A stretch of DNA of 64,000 nt from Ligula intestinalis (taxonomy: Eukaryota; Platyhelminthes; Cestoda; Diphyllobothriidea; Diphyllobothriidae): contig JAYGXS010000005.1 in the NCBI GenBank assembly GCA_036362985.1, forward strand, positions 53,090,945-53,154,944, read 5' to 3'. The notes below the pieces were generated by a model. That model did no database searches. It was not told the DNA's origin and saw only the letters and a list, made by a program, of their open reading frames with translations. A program made the translations under genes and the position numbers. This document shows positions 11,600 to 22,179 of the stretch, in pieces; position 1 is the stretch's first letter; the number at the start of each line of letters is the position of its first letter.

Positions 11600-13320
11600 A
11601 TATGTTCACCTTTTACGCCAAAATCAAAATGGGATATTTTGACCGGTTTTTGACTTTCCTAAAACTTAGAGGAAAATATCTGCTGGAACTGAAAGAACTA
11701 ACATTTCTATGCAAACCGGAGCAGGTTTTAATACGCTCTGTTACTTCAAGGCACCGTTTTTGATTTTAATTGCACAACAGAGTGACCCAAAATATCCTCC
11801 AATATTCTTAAACATGATAACCTTTTGCTTGTTTCGTTCCAAGTGGTTACATTCATTGACTTTCTTCTATATTTTGTCAACATTTGGATGGAGTTAGTTA
11901 CAAATGTTAATCAAAAACCTATGTTATTCCGTCACCTTCATGTAGAGTTGAATGGGTCTAGTAATTTCGGCGTACTTAAACACCTTTTGGTCTCTTGTTA
12001 GTTTATTTCTTATCCTTAAGGCACAAAATGTCACAGATTTGTAGAGCAAACATTTGTTAACTAAATTCATCAACATTTTCTCGACTATAATGCTATATCT
12101 CTTATGTACACTGATTTAAATTTCATGGACGTAAAACAAAATTTTCAGCTTTGTAAACAGATATAATTAAAATTTTCCTGCTTCATGGAGGTTGTTTTAT
12201 AGAACAACATGAGCAAACAAGAAGTATTTTTTTCCAGCGTTTAATAGCGTAGGAAACTCCTTGGATATTAACAAACGCCGAATTTAGCCCATTTCCACCA
12301 ATATTTTCTCCTCGTATACTGATCTAAGCAGAATTTATTCTAGTAAACAGCATTTTGCGCCTTAAGTCAGCCCAAAGAACTAAATAAACAACTTTAAAAT
12401 TGGGTTAAATCTCCCCAATCCCCAACCTTTCATCAGATATATGACTTCTGTATTTAAACTAAAACCTTCATGACAAGAGAATGTGGTGGCCTAAATTGTT
12501 GGGTTATTCAGGAAAGCGCCTTTGGCAAGTTCACAATGGTCATAATTTGACCGAATATTCCATGTTAAGGGTGCCTGCAGAGGGTCCTAGTTGCGGGGTC
12601 CGACGCCTTAGTGGGTCCAACACCCTTTCCTGTTTGCTTTCTGATTGATATGCCGGTTTTGAAAGTTAATCTTTTTAATTTCACTGGAAATGAATACCTG
12701 TTCGTGGTATGCATTAGTTTATTTAAGGTCTATAGGCATAGACTGAAATTGTATGTGTATATTTGGCCTGAAAGTCGTCCTGAAGCCCCGAAAAATGTAT
12801 AACTGCGGCAAGCAGGTAAAAAGTAGAAGTATTAGTATACATCAATGTTGTATCTTGTCATAAAAACAGCCCAGGTACTAGCCCACACGCGTGTTTCACC
12901 TGTTTTCTGTCGGTGCTTGACACAGCTGCGAGAGATCCGGCTCAGCAGCGTTATCTTCATCATATCAGGTGCCACTGACAGTTCAGAAGAACTCTTTAGA
13001 TATCACGCGCGAACTCAATTTAAAATTCAGTCAAAACTGTAACAATCTTTGTAGTTAAATAAGCCTGTCCTTACTGTACAAATCCGGTTTAAGAATACTC
13101 TGTTAACAACAATCACACTGATGATTTGCCCTCATTATATTTCAACTATCATCAACTATCTTCGCATATCACTTCGCATATGAGAATAAACTTCACAAAC
13201 AGTATTGAAGATGTAATCGTGGGTTAAGTTGCTGTTCTTATAATAAAAAAATTCGGGAGATATATTTTTCTGTGAGATCCATCTGTGAGATCTGACAGAT
13301 CGGTGTACGCGTCTATGCCA
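11600..13320. other. AT-rich, no gene seen
   Basis: About 1.7 kb of AT-rich sequence holds only short chance frames (for example 11709-11897 and 12611-12802). No codon pattern, domain, terminal repeat or splice-framed exon was recognised. Confidence 0.45.
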
Positions 13321-13530
13321 CTGTATATTCCCGATCTAATACCAGCTAGACCGTGAGCTCGTAGCTCAAACGTTAGGACGTTCGCCCTGACAAGCGAGAT
13401 CGCGAGTTCAAATCTCGGTGTGGCAGCAATTTCCGCGGCCATACTGGGGTTGAGTATGACTAGCCGATGACGCCTAACAAGGCAGAAAAGGCCTTCCTAG
13501 TATCCCCTGTGTTTGTTGGTAATGTCCTTC

Positions 13531-13575
<45 letters not shown>
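13290..13575 (+). repeat. tRNA-headed hammerhead SINE copy 1 with (TA)n tail
   Basis: The head at 13355-13425 looks like a tRNA, with an A-box-like TAGCTCAAACGTTAGGACG and a B-box-like GAGTTCAAATCTC 35 bases later. About 30 bases upstream (from GATCGGTG near 13300 to TTCCCGATC) are shared with the copy near 62.3 kb. After the head comes a hammerhead core (13459-13501), then a tail shared in part with the other copies, and a (TA)n run from about 13536 that ends in the assembly gap. The true 3' end is therefore unknown. A genuine tRNA gene is unlikely because the acceptor stem does not close. Confidence 0.75.
13459..13501 (+). ncRNA. hammerhead ribozyme in SINE copy 1
   Basis: Stem I is ACTAG (13459-13463) with CTAGT (13497-13501). 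The core is CCGATGA (13464-13470), one change from the CTGATGA consensus. Stem II is GCCT (13472-13475) with AGGC (13480-13483). GAAA follows at 13485-13488. Stem III is a 2-bp stem around the loop GGCC, ending in TTC with the predicted cleavage after C13496. The T-to-C change at the second core position would weaken or abolish cleavage, so this copy is probably inactive. The layout matches the other two copies. Confidence 0.7.
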
Positions 13576-13675
13576 NNNNNNNNNNNNNNNNNNNNNNNNN
13601 NNNNNNNNNNNNNNNNNNNNNNNNNNNNNNNNNNNNNNNNNNNNNNNNNNNNNNNNNNNNNNNNNNNNNNNNNNN
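13576..13675. other. assembly gap (100 N)
   Basis: One hundred N bases directly follow a (TA)n run; the gap probably reflects collapse of a longer TA microsatellite. Confidence 0.99.
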
Positions 13676-14209
13676 ATCATTATGTTGTTATTAAATAAAT
13701 GTTAACATATTTACAAGTATAATTTTATAATTTTTTAACAGAATGTACTTAAACTGACTGTTCTTAAACCATGACACTGCTGACCACGCGAATTAATGGA
13801 ATAGTACATACCAAAACTCAAGTCCCTTGGTATTCGGGTGCATTCATGTTCAGAGGCATCTGTTAATTCTGCCACTTTTACAGTAGTTCAAACGCAGGAA
13901 AAAAACAATAAAATGATACGTATAAATACTTGTACGTTCTTTAACTAATAAAATTATAATAAACACGAAGTTTAAAATTATATGTTTACTTTATTTTGGG
14001 ACGCCCAGTAAACTGCCGAAGCTCCGCCGATTGAATTTTTGTTGCACTATTTATACATATAGTAGAATGATATGTTAGGTTAAGGAATATCAACGAACCA
14101 CGAGCTAAGCTTATATGTTGTTTTATTGATGCAACCAAGTCACGCTCATTCATTTAACCAAAATGCTCTCTATATGTGTGCACACCTTGCAGTGGACATT
14201 ATTCATCAG
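13676..14209. other. AT-rich flank, no coding exon seen
   Basis: No long frame is present. The last ~100 bases (from GATGCAACCAA near 14130) resemble the bases before exon C1 (near 20073), consistent with a shared upstream intron or 5' flank in the duplicated exon family. Confidence 0.45.
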
Positions 14210-15324
14210 ACGTTCGCATATCTGAACTGCAACATCATTCATCCTGCTCACACTGTCTGGCCTGGCAGCTATGAGGACTGGTACGTACTTCGTTGTTAGA
14301 AATCCCCTTGGATTCGTCAACTATGGCTCTGAAAGCACCGATGTCATAATGCGAGCCGCGTAAGTCACTTGCTGGTTTATTTTGGGTCATTGCAACTTCT
14401 GATGTTGTTTTAAAATGTCACATGTTGTGTGCGGTTCTGTTGAAAACCTAACAATGTTATTCCTTTTACCAGGTTCTCACTAAATACAGGGTTTCCACGA
14501 AGTCTGGGTACATAGGGGATAACTACATACCTTTAAAAAAACAATTTTATTTAATTATAATGTAAAAAAATTATATTATCAAAATGACTTCCATTATTTG
14601 CAATTCATAATTCGATGCACCTTGCTAAATTTTGGTTAACTTGACTGAATAGGTGTACGTTGCCGTCGATTTCAGCACACTGACTGATAATGGGTTCTCT
14701 CAAGTGTTTTAGATTTACAATCGATTTGCAATCGATAATTATTGAAGCGTTGTCAAAACATGGCGTGGGACTTTGCTCTGCAGCTGTGCTGAGAGCCAAA
14801 GCGTTGTTGACTAATCATGGGACTCTGCCGTCCCAAAAAAAATAACATAAATAAATAAAACGTTAAAATTTCTATGCACCCAGACTTTGTGGACACCCTG
14901 TATTGTCCAATATTTAGTTGCGTAACGTAACATGCAGTCTCTTACATAATTAAATACCAGAACAAAATTCTGCTTGACTGTATACCACAGTAGGGGCTTT
15001 TGATTATTTTGGGAAGAACTTTTATTTTTTAGGTATTGTGGAATAGTTGCAGCTGAATATTTTTTGTCTTATAAGTACCGAAACTCCAAATCCATTAAAT
15101 TTTCATTACTGCATTTAAACATTACTGAGAAATAGTATTGCCTCACATTTTACAGGAATTATGCCGGAGGACTAATACTAACGAGACTGGCTGTCATTTG
15201 TTTCATTTTGTCCGCAGCTCTGGCTATCTTCGCCTTCTATGTCAAGAGAGCAAGTATGAGCGACCTTGATGTATCACAATCAAATATGAGTAAAAAGATC
15301 CAAAGTGGGCCTTTTATTCAGTAG
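14210..15324 (+). pseudogene. two-helix membrane exon pair A
   Basis: Exon A1 (14210-14359) follows an AG acceptor and ends in a GTAAGT donor. In the helix-coding frame it reads a hydrophobic stretch, then FVVRNPLGFVNYGS. Exon A2 (15156-15324) follows TTTTACAG and continues in frame after a phase-2 junction, giving a second hydrophobic stretch (LAVICFILSAALAIFAFYV), a basic KR and a hydrophilic tail ending at TAG 15322-15324. The same plan recurs in pairs B and C. A1 contains an in-frame TGA at 14223-14225, so this copy is either a pseudogene or has a different exon start. The intron hosts a mariner derivative (14487-14900). I do not recognise the family; the helix-loop-helix-tail shape would fit the second half of a four-helix protein. 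Confidence 0.45.
14487..14900. mobile_element. mariner-type deletion derivative (MITE-like)
   Basis: The 414-bp element is flanked by TA on both sides (14485-14486 and 14901-14902). Its ends, CAGGGTTTCCACGAAGTCTG and the reverse complement of TTTGTGGACACCCTG, match those of the full element at 36686-42274. Internally it keeps the last part of the transposase gene and the first non-coding bases, joined across a large deletion. It cannot encode transposase and would depend on the full element. It lies in the intron of exon pair A. Confidence 0.9.
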
Positions 15325-15732
15325 CTTTTAAGACCATAACATGAAATTTTGCGAGAATTACAATTTAAGTAGGAAACAACATTCATAGAATGGCCCAAAG
15401 CCGTATACAGTAAAATGCCTTGTTCGTTTCAAGGCCCCACCCACCCCCTACAAATGCAAATGATGAATCTTGGAGTAATCCATCAAAAATCTATACAATT
15501 GCCGTCAATATTCATAGAAGCTGTATTGTGACCAAGCCACATCTGTGTAATATGTGTAAAAAAATCACGCTTAGGTGTACGGAAAGCTGTAACTTACCGT
15601 AAAAAATTATTTGATTATCCTTAATATTCGTAAATTCTGATTTACTGTCCCAAGTTCCACGAAATATATCAAGCTTACTTTGCTGGATTCTAAATGTTAC
15701 AGTAAAATCGGAATAGATGGCTAACAGTTTCC

Positions 15733-16092
15733 AGTTGCACTCGTTGATAACAGTTCACCAACCGCTTGCAGAATTTATCTGTTCCGCTCTGCCATGACAG
15801 TATAGGCAAATCGTATTGCCGGCAAAGACAAAGGAGACTGGGGTGGCCATTTCGGACTTAGTAGCCGTCGTCAGCCAGTCGCACCTAGACTCAAGTGGCG
15901 TCCAACCCTCGAACTAGCAACCTTTTGATCAGAGTCAAACACCCTAACCATTGAGCCACGAGCTCGTTATCTTGCCGGTTGAGGCCGAAAAATATTGACA
16001 CTCGTTGATGAACTCTCATCGGCCACTAACAGAACCAATCTGAGCCGCTGCTTGAAAGCCGTAGCAGCTGATAGCATAGGCAGATAGGGACA
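15733..16092 (-). repeat. hammerhead SINE copy 2 with flanking direct repeats
   Basis: On the minus strand the tRNA-like head starts near 15985 (AACCGGCAAG), with A-box-like GTGGCTCAATGGTTAGGG and B-box-like TAGTTCGAGGGTT, followed by a hammerhead (15880-15836) and a tail. The unit sits between imperfect direct repeats on the plus strand: CACTCGTTGATAACAGTTCA onward at about 15735-15812, and CACTCGTTGATGAACTCTCA onward at about 16004-16092. That gives a period of roughly 270 bases. Confidence 0.7.
15836..15880 (-). ncRNA. hammerhead ribozyme in SINE copy 2
   Basis: Reading the minus strand, stem I is a perfect 6-bp GACTGG (15880-15875) with CCAGTC (15841-15836). The core CTGACGA is at 15874-15868. 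Stem II is GGCT with AGTC around ACTA. GAAA lies at 15853-15850. Stem III is short with loop GGCC, and predicted cleavage follows position 15842. The base expected to be U16.1 is C here, so stem III is weakened. The conserved core and the perfect stem I make the identification strong. Confidence 0.8.
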
Positions 16093-16099
16093 GAACGGG

Positions 16100-16250
16100 A
16101 CAGGCGAGTTCCGTTAGGGCTCAGTGAACATTCATCAACGAGTGTCAATATCCCCCGAAATAAACCGACAAGTAAACGAGCTCGAGGCTCAGTGGTTAGA
16201 GCGTTAGACTCCGACCAACAAGGTCACGAGTTCAAGCATTTTACTATTAA
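16100..16250 (+). repeat. SINE head fragment, inverted relative to copy 2
   Basis: A tRNA-like head on the plus strand (CGAGCTCGAGGCTCAGTGG from about 16179, B-box-like GAGTTCAAG near 16229) is cut off at about 16235. Its upstream ~60 bases form an inverted repeat with the upstream bases of copy 2 (ATTGACACTCGTTGATGAA near 16000 against TTCATCAACGAGTGTCAAT near 16130). The two heads therefore diverge from a shared, duplicated promoter-side segment. Confidence 0.6.
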
Positions 16251-16259
16251 GTTAGATGT

Positions 16260-17640
16260 TATAGGAAAACTGGAACACGACACAAACCTATTGAATTCGA
16301 TAGATTAAAGCCGTGATGCAATTAAACATTCAGTTATGGTTCACTGTGAATCCAATATTTAATGTTCAACTTGAAATAAATTTCAAGGTCTTCCCCAAGA
16401 TGTAGTCGATATGTTTATTCCAGCCGCCATGCCTCCGCTTAAATTGCACGCCTTTACCTGCATACGGTCTGATATAAATAAAAGAGTAAAATACTATGTG
16501 AACTCTCGATAAGGTTAGGGTTTGCGAGAGCCATGTAAGGACTAGATCGTCATTTTTAGAACAATGAGCCCGTGGTTCTGTGTTTAGGCGTGGCATTGGA
16601 CGTCAACGCTACCAAAAATTGGTGTTGGATGAAACTGGGTGCTCAGAGCTGCTAATAACCATTCTTTTCACCTGGTTCGAATTTTACGACATCAAAGCGT
16701 CTCTGTCTTAACAGGGTTAAACTCATTTATTTTTTAATCGAATACAATCTTCAAATTATTCGCCCAACATTCGTACAAACGAAGACAACTTTGCGACATG
16801 TGATGATTGCGTGTTTGGCATTTGAAACCGAAAAAAACGATGATGCTAAGCCACTGAAAGTTACAAAATACAGAATGGCCTTTGCGGGGTTTCTGTTGCG
16901 GTAGAAAGCACCAGAGGGAAAACGTAGGCGTTCAACGCCTTTCCTAACGATGCGTGACAACCACAGCCGGCAGGTAACACCGAACAATAATTAACGCCTC
17001 ATATATCGCTCGCAGCCACTAACATCACGCGAATTGAAGTGCACTCAAAGCACCTGAAAAGGGTGGTACCACCACATTTTTTAGGGACAGTCAATTACAA
17101 ACAGACAGCTTAACTATGTGGAATGTTTCTGAAAATAAATTGAATATTGTATCATTTTTAGTGATGATTTAGGCAAAGGTAGAAAGGACTCAATGTTGAT
17201 TAGAGTACAAATTTTTTTCTGAATTGCCGATTCTTTTGAATGTTTTGTTTTGCTGCACTCATTTTTAACGTCTTATTATATAGATATATATTCAATCCAA
17301 GGAAAGTCCCACAAAGCTATTCAACACAGCCTCAACAGCGGTCAAAAAGGAACCCCACTTTTACTTAAAGAATTGCTTATTCATGTCGTTTCCTTCTGGA
17401 CTGGCTTGGGATACAATATCCCGGCACTCTGACTCAAACTGGCATATAAACGTTCACCGTTTGTTATATAAATTATTTATCCCATATTAGCTTAACTTAT
17501 ATCCGGAAAATTCCAGTCGTGCTCGATGACAAGCACATTAAAAGTAGAAGGTTATTGTCGACACGGCCAATGCTGACACTTTTTGGCATAGCAAACAACT
17601 GCTAAACACATACTTATCTTCCTTTTCGGGGGTTTCTTTA
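16260..17640. other. no gene seen
   Basis: The stretch holds short open frames on the minus strand (16366-16596 and 16751-16987) with no recognisable domain. No terminal repeats or tandem structure were found. Confidence 0.4.
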
Positions 17641-17673
17641 GTGACGAAAAAAACAAATTATTTTTTCTTTCAG

Positions 17674-18711
17674 TTGGAAACATGTCTTCGAGGCGTGTGT
17701 AAAGGCACTCTCACAATTTGTATTCTACTTGCAGCAATGGGCGTGATGGCACAGTGTTTCAGCATGAGCGTCGACGACAAAAAGTACTATTGGGAAACAT
17801 ATGCAACTACGTAAGTCATATTTCGTCTTAGTATCCTTCAGATTGATATAGACACGTATCTGAATCAGAAATTTCTGGATAATATGTATTTATGTAGAAT
17901 CTAAAGCATGCTACAATTGTGTTACTCGATGCTCCAAACTATATTAATATTTGAAACATTTCATGTGTACTCAAATGTGTACGTTTCTTAGTACTCTTAC
18001 TAACTATGACGTGGAAATATATACGGTACTCTAATTTATATTGTTACCTGCGATAGTAGAGCATGAAAATCACTTTTTGGGTCACTTTACGTCGTATCTA
18101 GGACGCCACTCACTTTGCATGGAAAACCTCGTTCTAAATCGGACAATATAGTCACAGTATTTTATTTCGAATAAACTATACATATAACGCTACAGGCGAC
18201 ATGTCTCATGGCCCCTTATTTCTATGAACATATACGACTGTAGTCAACAAGGAAACTCGTTTTGCATGCATAAACTGAATGTTTCTCTTTGTAAGGCAGC
18301 CCCAGGTCCTCTGGAATCTGCATTGCCACCGAGAGAAGGTAACTGAGTGTGAATGGGTGTCTTAACCTACTGCTAAATTCTGTGCTCACTACTTAACACG
18401 TTGGTCATGGTCTTGAACCTGTTCCGCTCTCGAAGACAATCACAGTGAAGGCACTTACATTAGATGGGCAAAAGGATAAATATGAATCACAGAGTAATGT
18501 GTTTCATTTGATTTATTCATTATAACCATCTTATGTTTTTTAAAGTACACCACTAACATTCTGACGAATCACTAAATGGCATCTTACAGTTCACAGGAAA
18601 TTCGCCGCAGGAGTGGGATTAATAGCCTTTGGAATACCGTTCTTTCTATGGTCCGCAATGCTGATGGGCTTCAGTATCTGTCTCCATAGGGTACAGGCGG
18701 AGGAAGTCTCG
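17674..18711 (+). CDS. two-helix membrane exon pair B (partial gene)
   Basis: Exon B1 (17674-17810) follows TTTCTTTCAG and ends in GTAAGT. It has a hydrophobic stretch, GTLTICILLAAMGVMAQCF, then a polar loop with KKYYWETYATT. Exon B2 (18597-18711) follows TTCACAG and begins with the single base completing the phase-2 codon. It gives KFAAGVGLIAFGIPFFLWSA and a basic LHRVQAEEVS tail before GTGAGC. Unlike pairs A and C, there is no stop in either exon. The exon starts, intron phase and helix spacing match A and C, so this is the best candidate for a working family member. Upstream and downstream exons were not found. The protein is probably membrane-embedded; its function is unknown. Confidence 0.5.
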
Positions 18712-18884
18712 GTGAGCCCATATTTGACTAATTTGTTGGCAGGCATTTGAGTCGTGTATGTATTTCTCCGGATATCCCTATGAATGCAAACGTTTGCACT
18801 TAGGAAGGCACAACATGCATACGCTTATAATATCTTACTATAAGGCTGGATTTGATTGCAGCATACACCTTTGTCAGCACACGC

Positions 18885-19440
18885 CCAAACCTGGGCGGGG
18901 GTGACGACGGGGGATGGGGGTGTATCCGTCGTTGATGTTTTAGGCATATATATAATTCCGCAACCCGAAATTTCCAGAATGCTGTAGACGGACCTAAAAA
19001 GCAATCTAACCCATTTTTGACTATTTTGAATTTAATATGTGTTTTTAGGTGACATTTGATACTATTTTAGGAAAATGTTAAAATATTCATACGCACCCGG
19101 AATTTTGATGGGGGGATCCGGGGGTGACGACGGCGGTGAGGACGGGTATCCCCGGATATCCTCGTCCTCTCTGACAGTATGAAGGGGGGATCCGGGTGTA
19201 TCCAAAGTTGGTGGTTAAAGCGTATGTATTATTCCGCAACCCGAAATTTCCAGAATGTTGTAGACCGACCTAAAATGCCATTTTGCTTTTTTGACTATGT
19301 TTGAAGTTATAGTATGTTTTAGGTGACATTTGATATTATTTTTGCGGATGAGGTGATGGTATGTATACCCTCCCCGGAATTTCGACGGGGAGATCTGGTG
19401 GTGACGACGGGGTTGTGGACAGGGATATTCGGGTTAAAAA
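18885..19440. repeat. tandem repeat, period about 276 bp, two copies
   Basis: Two imperfect copies lie between exon pairs B and C. Diagnostic blocks recur at a constant offset of about 272-276: ATTCCGCAACCCGAAATTTC at 18955 and 19231, and GGTGACATTTGATA at about 19050 and 19322. G-rich segments with GGTGACGACGG lie between them. Confidence 0.75.
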
Positions 19441-20126
19441 CCTGTCGTAAATTTTCATAAGTATTAGAATCCATGACAATAACATAATGAAGAGTACGAG
19501 GCACAGACCCTACACTGGCAGTGAAAATTTAAGCATTTCATGCTTATCCAATGAATTATTATCTAAAATTAGAAACTATTGTTTGATAAACAATAGTATT
19601 ATATGGAGGATACGTATTTCAAACTGTGCAACACAAGGCTTAATTTATTAACTTAAGCAGATTAGACAAGGGAAAATGGTGTTTCTGATAAAAGAAGTTC
19701 ACCATTTCCGAAAGATGCCATCTTTTAACCCGGCATTTGAGAAAGAAAGTGTTTGCATTTTTTCGCTAAAATATTAAAATATAAATGCTATACAAAATCA
19801 ATATCTTATTTCCATTTCGTGAGCTGTCGACCTTTTCGAGTGCTTTAAATGCAGTTGTCGGAAAACTCTTCAAATTGCAAACGTATTCACTAACCTGAAA
19901 CCTCCTGCACGTGTATTAGTTGGAGTTTCAAGAGATAGCTCAGGCTCTACATTTTCTATCTGCACAATGTTTCCTGGTTGAATGTGGGGCTTTGCGCATA
20001 TTCTGTCATTTGACATTTCCTTTAAAAAGCAATCAATGAGGGAGTAACGCCAGTGCAAGCTTTTTGACCTTGATGCAACCAATTAACACGCTATATCCCT
20101 ACCCTAGAGTGGACCTCATTTTTCAG

Positions 20127-20815
20127 ACGCTCGCGCATCTTCACCATGATAACAAGCATTCTGATGGCACTAGTGGGAGTGGCCATTGCTGCTACTGGCA
20201 TTGTATTCGTTATTAAGAATCCTCTTCCATTCGTCGACAGTGGCTTTGGAAATAAATTCACCTCAAGGGCAGATAGGGAAAATTACTAAAAGACTGTCAT
20301 GTAAGTACCTTGCTTGTATTTTTGTTTCAATGCATTTTCTGACGTCATTTTACATTTGCGCATAGAGAATGCAAAGTCGTTTGCCTATCGTTCCCTGCAG
20401 AAACTGGTAATGAAAGGCGGTTTGGCTCAAAATCCAACAACGACACTATTCTATGCTAATATTTTGGTACAGTGCTCAGGATTTGTATCCGAAAGGCAAA
20501 ATCTAGTATGAAATACTAGATTAGTGTGTGCTACTTCCATTATAATGTTTCCTATTTTTACTTATTGTGCAATAATTACTGAAAACATATTCTTCTTTAT
20601 ACGAAGAAAACTTACCAATGCAGTGAACTGCCACCGCAACCTTTAAACATGCCTTAACACATTGTACTTCTTCAACTGCTACAGGGATCATTTTGGAAGA
20701 CTGATGCTATTTGTGTTGGGTGGTATATTTACCCTTTGGTCTGGGATTCTGTATGCCTTCGCTTGCTACTTAACAGACAAATTGAGAGGCACCAATGAAA
20801 GAATCAAAAACATCG
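20127..20815 (+). pseudogene. two-helix membrane exon pair C
   Basis: Exon C1 (20127-20300) follows TTTTTCAG and ends at GTAAGT. It encodes MITSILMALVGVAIAATGIV, then FVIKNPLPFVDSGF, close to A1. A TAA at 20287-20289 falls four codons before the donor. Exon C2 (20685-20815) follows CTACAG, starts with the phase-2 completing base and encodes RLMLFVLGGIFTLWSGILYA, then CYLTDKLRGTNER, ending at GTGAGT in phase 1, so a further exon is expected. An ATG at the start of the C1 helix (20152) has a fair context. Because of the TAA it is probably a pseudogene, unless splicing differs from the model. Confidence 0.45.
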
Positions 20816-21148
20816 GTGAGTGTAATGACCCAAGATGGTCGATGTTATATGTTTATTTCTGCAATTTTCATATGCATAACATTTATCAGTAGGAACTTTC
20901 ATTAATACAAATGGTCAAAGTCATATAACATGACATTTCTTTCTTTCAATTAAAATGACCCTTTTCTCAAAACAATATATGCTTAATTGCCTGGAAGACT
21001 TGACGTACACTTTTGAAAAAACTGCAGTTATTTTCTGGATCAGAAATTGTGAGACTGGTAACTGTAAGAAATATGCATTAAGAATCACGTTGACGTGTAC
21101 CGCAAGTTGCAACGTTTAATTAAATATATTTTCCTTTATAAAGCCTTA

Positions 21149-21421
21149 TTATTTCTTAAATTTTGATGGGAGTAATTCACGTGCTACGACATATGTTAAG
21201 CTCAGGGCTTTCTGGCCCACAAAGCGTAATGAAAATCCAATCGGACGGCAAATCGAGGTCATTTGGCTGTTAATTTTGCTTGACGAAATTTCACGTTTGG
21301 CACTTACCGGCGTCGGACTGCCGCTCGATTTTATAGGAAACATGGACCATCTTATTGCGTCTGGGGCTAAGATGAATGAACGACGTGATAAAATTTCGGT
21401 TTTAACAGATTTTCGGTCCAA
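21149..21421 (-). other. unrecognised open segment
   Basis: About 90 codons are open on the minus strand and a similar length is open on the plus strand. No domain, helix or similarity to neighbouring elements was seen. It may be chance or a decayed repeat. Between C2 (20815) and here nothing else was recognised. Confidence 0.2.
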
Positions 21422-21457
21422 CAGGCCATTATTAATTGGATCTATATTCTAAAGTTT

Positions 21458-21495
21458 CTTCTTCTTCTCCTTCTTCTTCTTCTTCTTCTTCTTCT

Positions 21496-21528
<33 letters not shown>

Positions 21529-21530
21529 CA
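21458..21530. repeat. (CTT)n microsatellite
   Basis: About 24 units of CTT run with a few interruptions (TCC). It borders the Penelope-like fragment that follows. Confidence 0.95.
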
Positions 21531-21559
21531 ATCTGGAGTTCGCTTATGACTGTCCACCT

Positions 21560-22170
21560 ATGTGAATGAAGTTGATATGTTCATTCTGGGCGCCATGTTC
21601 TTGTTAAGCTGTCTTACTTACAGTGTCGCATATTTTGATGGAGAATTAAAAAGTAGCTTGATAAACAGCATAAGGAAAGCGTTGCCAACTACAAGAGCAA
21701 AATATACATAATCGCTATTTTTCAGACAACGAACATGTGGACCTACCATAAGCCTGGCTTTGAGGCCCAACGTCCACAAAACCTGGTGTTCCGTATGACT
21801 GTAAGCGCACGGTCTATACTAACTCATGTCCCATAGTCAGTATTTTCCTGCACAGATGCGATCCAGTTCATAGAGAGTGGTGCTCAACCAGTTGAAAACA
21901 ACCTCAAAATTGCGTTGCTAAGAGTGAACAAAGGAAGACCACCTTTAACATAAGCGGAGGTGCCGATTAAATGTTTCTTGCCCTTCGTGTTAAGTAGCCA
22001 ACGAGATCGTATTTCTGTCGGATGAGTATGAAACGGTTAGCGTTTGTTCACTCTATGGAATACCTTTTCATTCACCTAAATCTTTTTGAGATGCTACCGT
22101 AGGTCATCAAATTAGAAGTTCCAAGAAAGGAAGTCAACCTATTGTTTCCACCTCCATCGTAAGCTTAATA
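21560..22170 (-). pseudogene. Penelope-like element fragment
   Basis: Blocks here are shared with 25440-26430 in the same orientation: the CATGTGGACCT region near 21736 matches 25670, CATAGAGAGTGG near 21868 matches 25809, and AACTACAAGAGCAAAATA near 21690 matches 26388. Frames are destroyed by many stops. By similarity to the larger minus-strand copies it derives from the RT part of a Penelope-like element. Confidence 0.5.
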
Positions 22171-22179
22171 AAAGGGTGT

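Noticed and set aside
13355..13425. tRNA gene
   Set aside because: A- and B-box-like segments are present, but the acceptor stem does not pair and the segment continues into a SINE body shared with other copies.
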